In this document: one piece after another, positions 12,061 to 12,338 of the stretch
How the letters are laid out: each line of letters starts with the position of its first letter
How positions within the stretch are numbered: the stretch's first letter is position 1
Assembly: GCA_012514915.1 (NCBI GenBank)
Contig: JAAYZJ010000003.1
Coordinates: forward strand, 1 to 12,338
Source of the DNA: Lentisphaerota bacterium
GTDB taxonomy: Bacteria > Verrucomicrobiota > Kiritimatiellia > RFP12 > JAAYLN01
Length of the DNA: 12,338 nt
Direction: 5' to 3'
Notes under the pieces: generated by a model
What the model saw: only the letters and a program-made list of their open reading frames with translations
Databases searched by the model: none
What the model was told of the DNA's origin: nothing
Made by a program: the position numbers and the translations under genes

Positions 12061-12107
12061 CAAACTATACGCCGTGCCGGAGGGATTGGCTGGAACCAAT
12101 TCCGTAG

Positions 12108-12134
12108 GGTGCCCGCCCGCAACGGGCGGGTACC
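12108..12134 (+). repeat. 12-bp inverted repeat of the intergenic hairpin type
   Basis: GGTGCCCGCCCG (12108-12119) pairs with CGGGCGGGTACC (12123-12134) through 12 pairs including one G-T, with a CAA loop. TCCGTA (12101-12106) and TACGGA (12143-12148) flank it as a further, looser inverted pair. There is no T tract. It probably is another dispersed intergenic repeat, but only one copy is in the window. Confidence 0.75.
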
Positions 12135-12156
12135 TGTGTAGTTACGGAGACCGATC

Positions 12157-12338
12157 ATGAGCAGCGGAACATGCGGCGGCGGACGGGTGCTGCTGGCCGA
12201 CGGGCTCGTCGGCGGATTGATCGAGGGGGTTCGCCTGCGCAATGGACTGACTGCCGACTTGGAAGCCGGCGCTGGCATCAAAGTCACGGCGTGCAGCAAT
12301 CTCGTGATCCGTTCCTGTGTGATCGAGAACAACCAAGC
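12157..12338 (+). CDS. Parallel beta-helix repeat protein, N-terminal fragment (3' end outside window)
   Basis: Sixty codons are visible before the window ends. The stretch LIEGVRLRNG, then GAGIKVTACSNLVIRSCVIENNQ in two adjacent segments, shows the regular hydrophobic-Asn pattern of right-handed parallel beta-helix proteins, which are usually secreted or surface exposed. The start at ATG 12157 is forced, because an in-frame TAG lies at 12139-12141; a GGAG at 12146-12149 is a fair ribosome-binding site. The protein starts in the middle of a rung pattern with Gly-rich residues and shows no signal peptide. This suggests either a cytoplasmic or unusually exported product, or a gene whose front part has been lost or displaced. 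Confidence 0.55.
   Translation, partial: MSSGTCGGGRVLLADGLVGGLIEGVRLRNGLTADLEAGAGIKVTACSNLVIRSCVIENNQ

Overview
The window is GC-rich DNA from a Gram-negative, diderm bacterium. It encodes a lipobox-bearing TRAP receptor, an outer-membrane porin that ends in the C-terminal Phe used for outer-membrane insertion, and periplasmic binding proteins. GC-rich coding, modular short repeats between genes, a Gfo/Idh/MocA oxidoreductase and a parallel beta-helix protein would fit a Kiritimatiellota, Lentisphaerota or Planctomycetota relative. That placement is inference; no marker gene is present.

Left part (1-3664). A Gfo/Idh/MocA-type oxidoreductase is truncated at the left edge on the minus strand, with a promoter that would make its mRNA leaderless. 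Divergent from it is a complete TRAP transporter operon (receptor, small and large permease subunits) followed by a universal stress protein.

Middle (3665-4308). This 644-base stretch has no ordinary gene. It holds 8-bp and 10-bp tandem arrays, two copies of a GGACAGGC hairpin, a strong sigma70-type promoter, a 45-codon reading frame very rich in Met and Cys (9 Met, 6 Cys, including Cys-Cys-Cys-Arg-Cys-Thr-Cys), and a textbook intrinsic terminator just before the next gene. I read this as a cysteine-responsive (possibly sulfur-amino-acid-responsive) transcription attenuator. It is the most interesting element of the window.

Right part (4309-11889). A DcaP-like porin, a NitT/TauT-type ABC importer (binding protein, permease, ATPase), a CysK-type cysteine synthase and two tandem transsulfuration-family PLP enzymes lie on one strand. 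The last five genes are tightly packed or overlapping. Together they look like a route for bringing a small sulfur compound across the outer and inner membranes and feeding the cysteine/homocysteine pool. This fits a cysteine-sensing leader at the head. A repeat island splits the ABC genes between binding protein and permease.

Right edge (11890-12338). After a gap with a G-rich tract and a 12-bp hairpin, a beta-helix reading frame starts and runs off the window. It seems to lack its usual N-terminal part.
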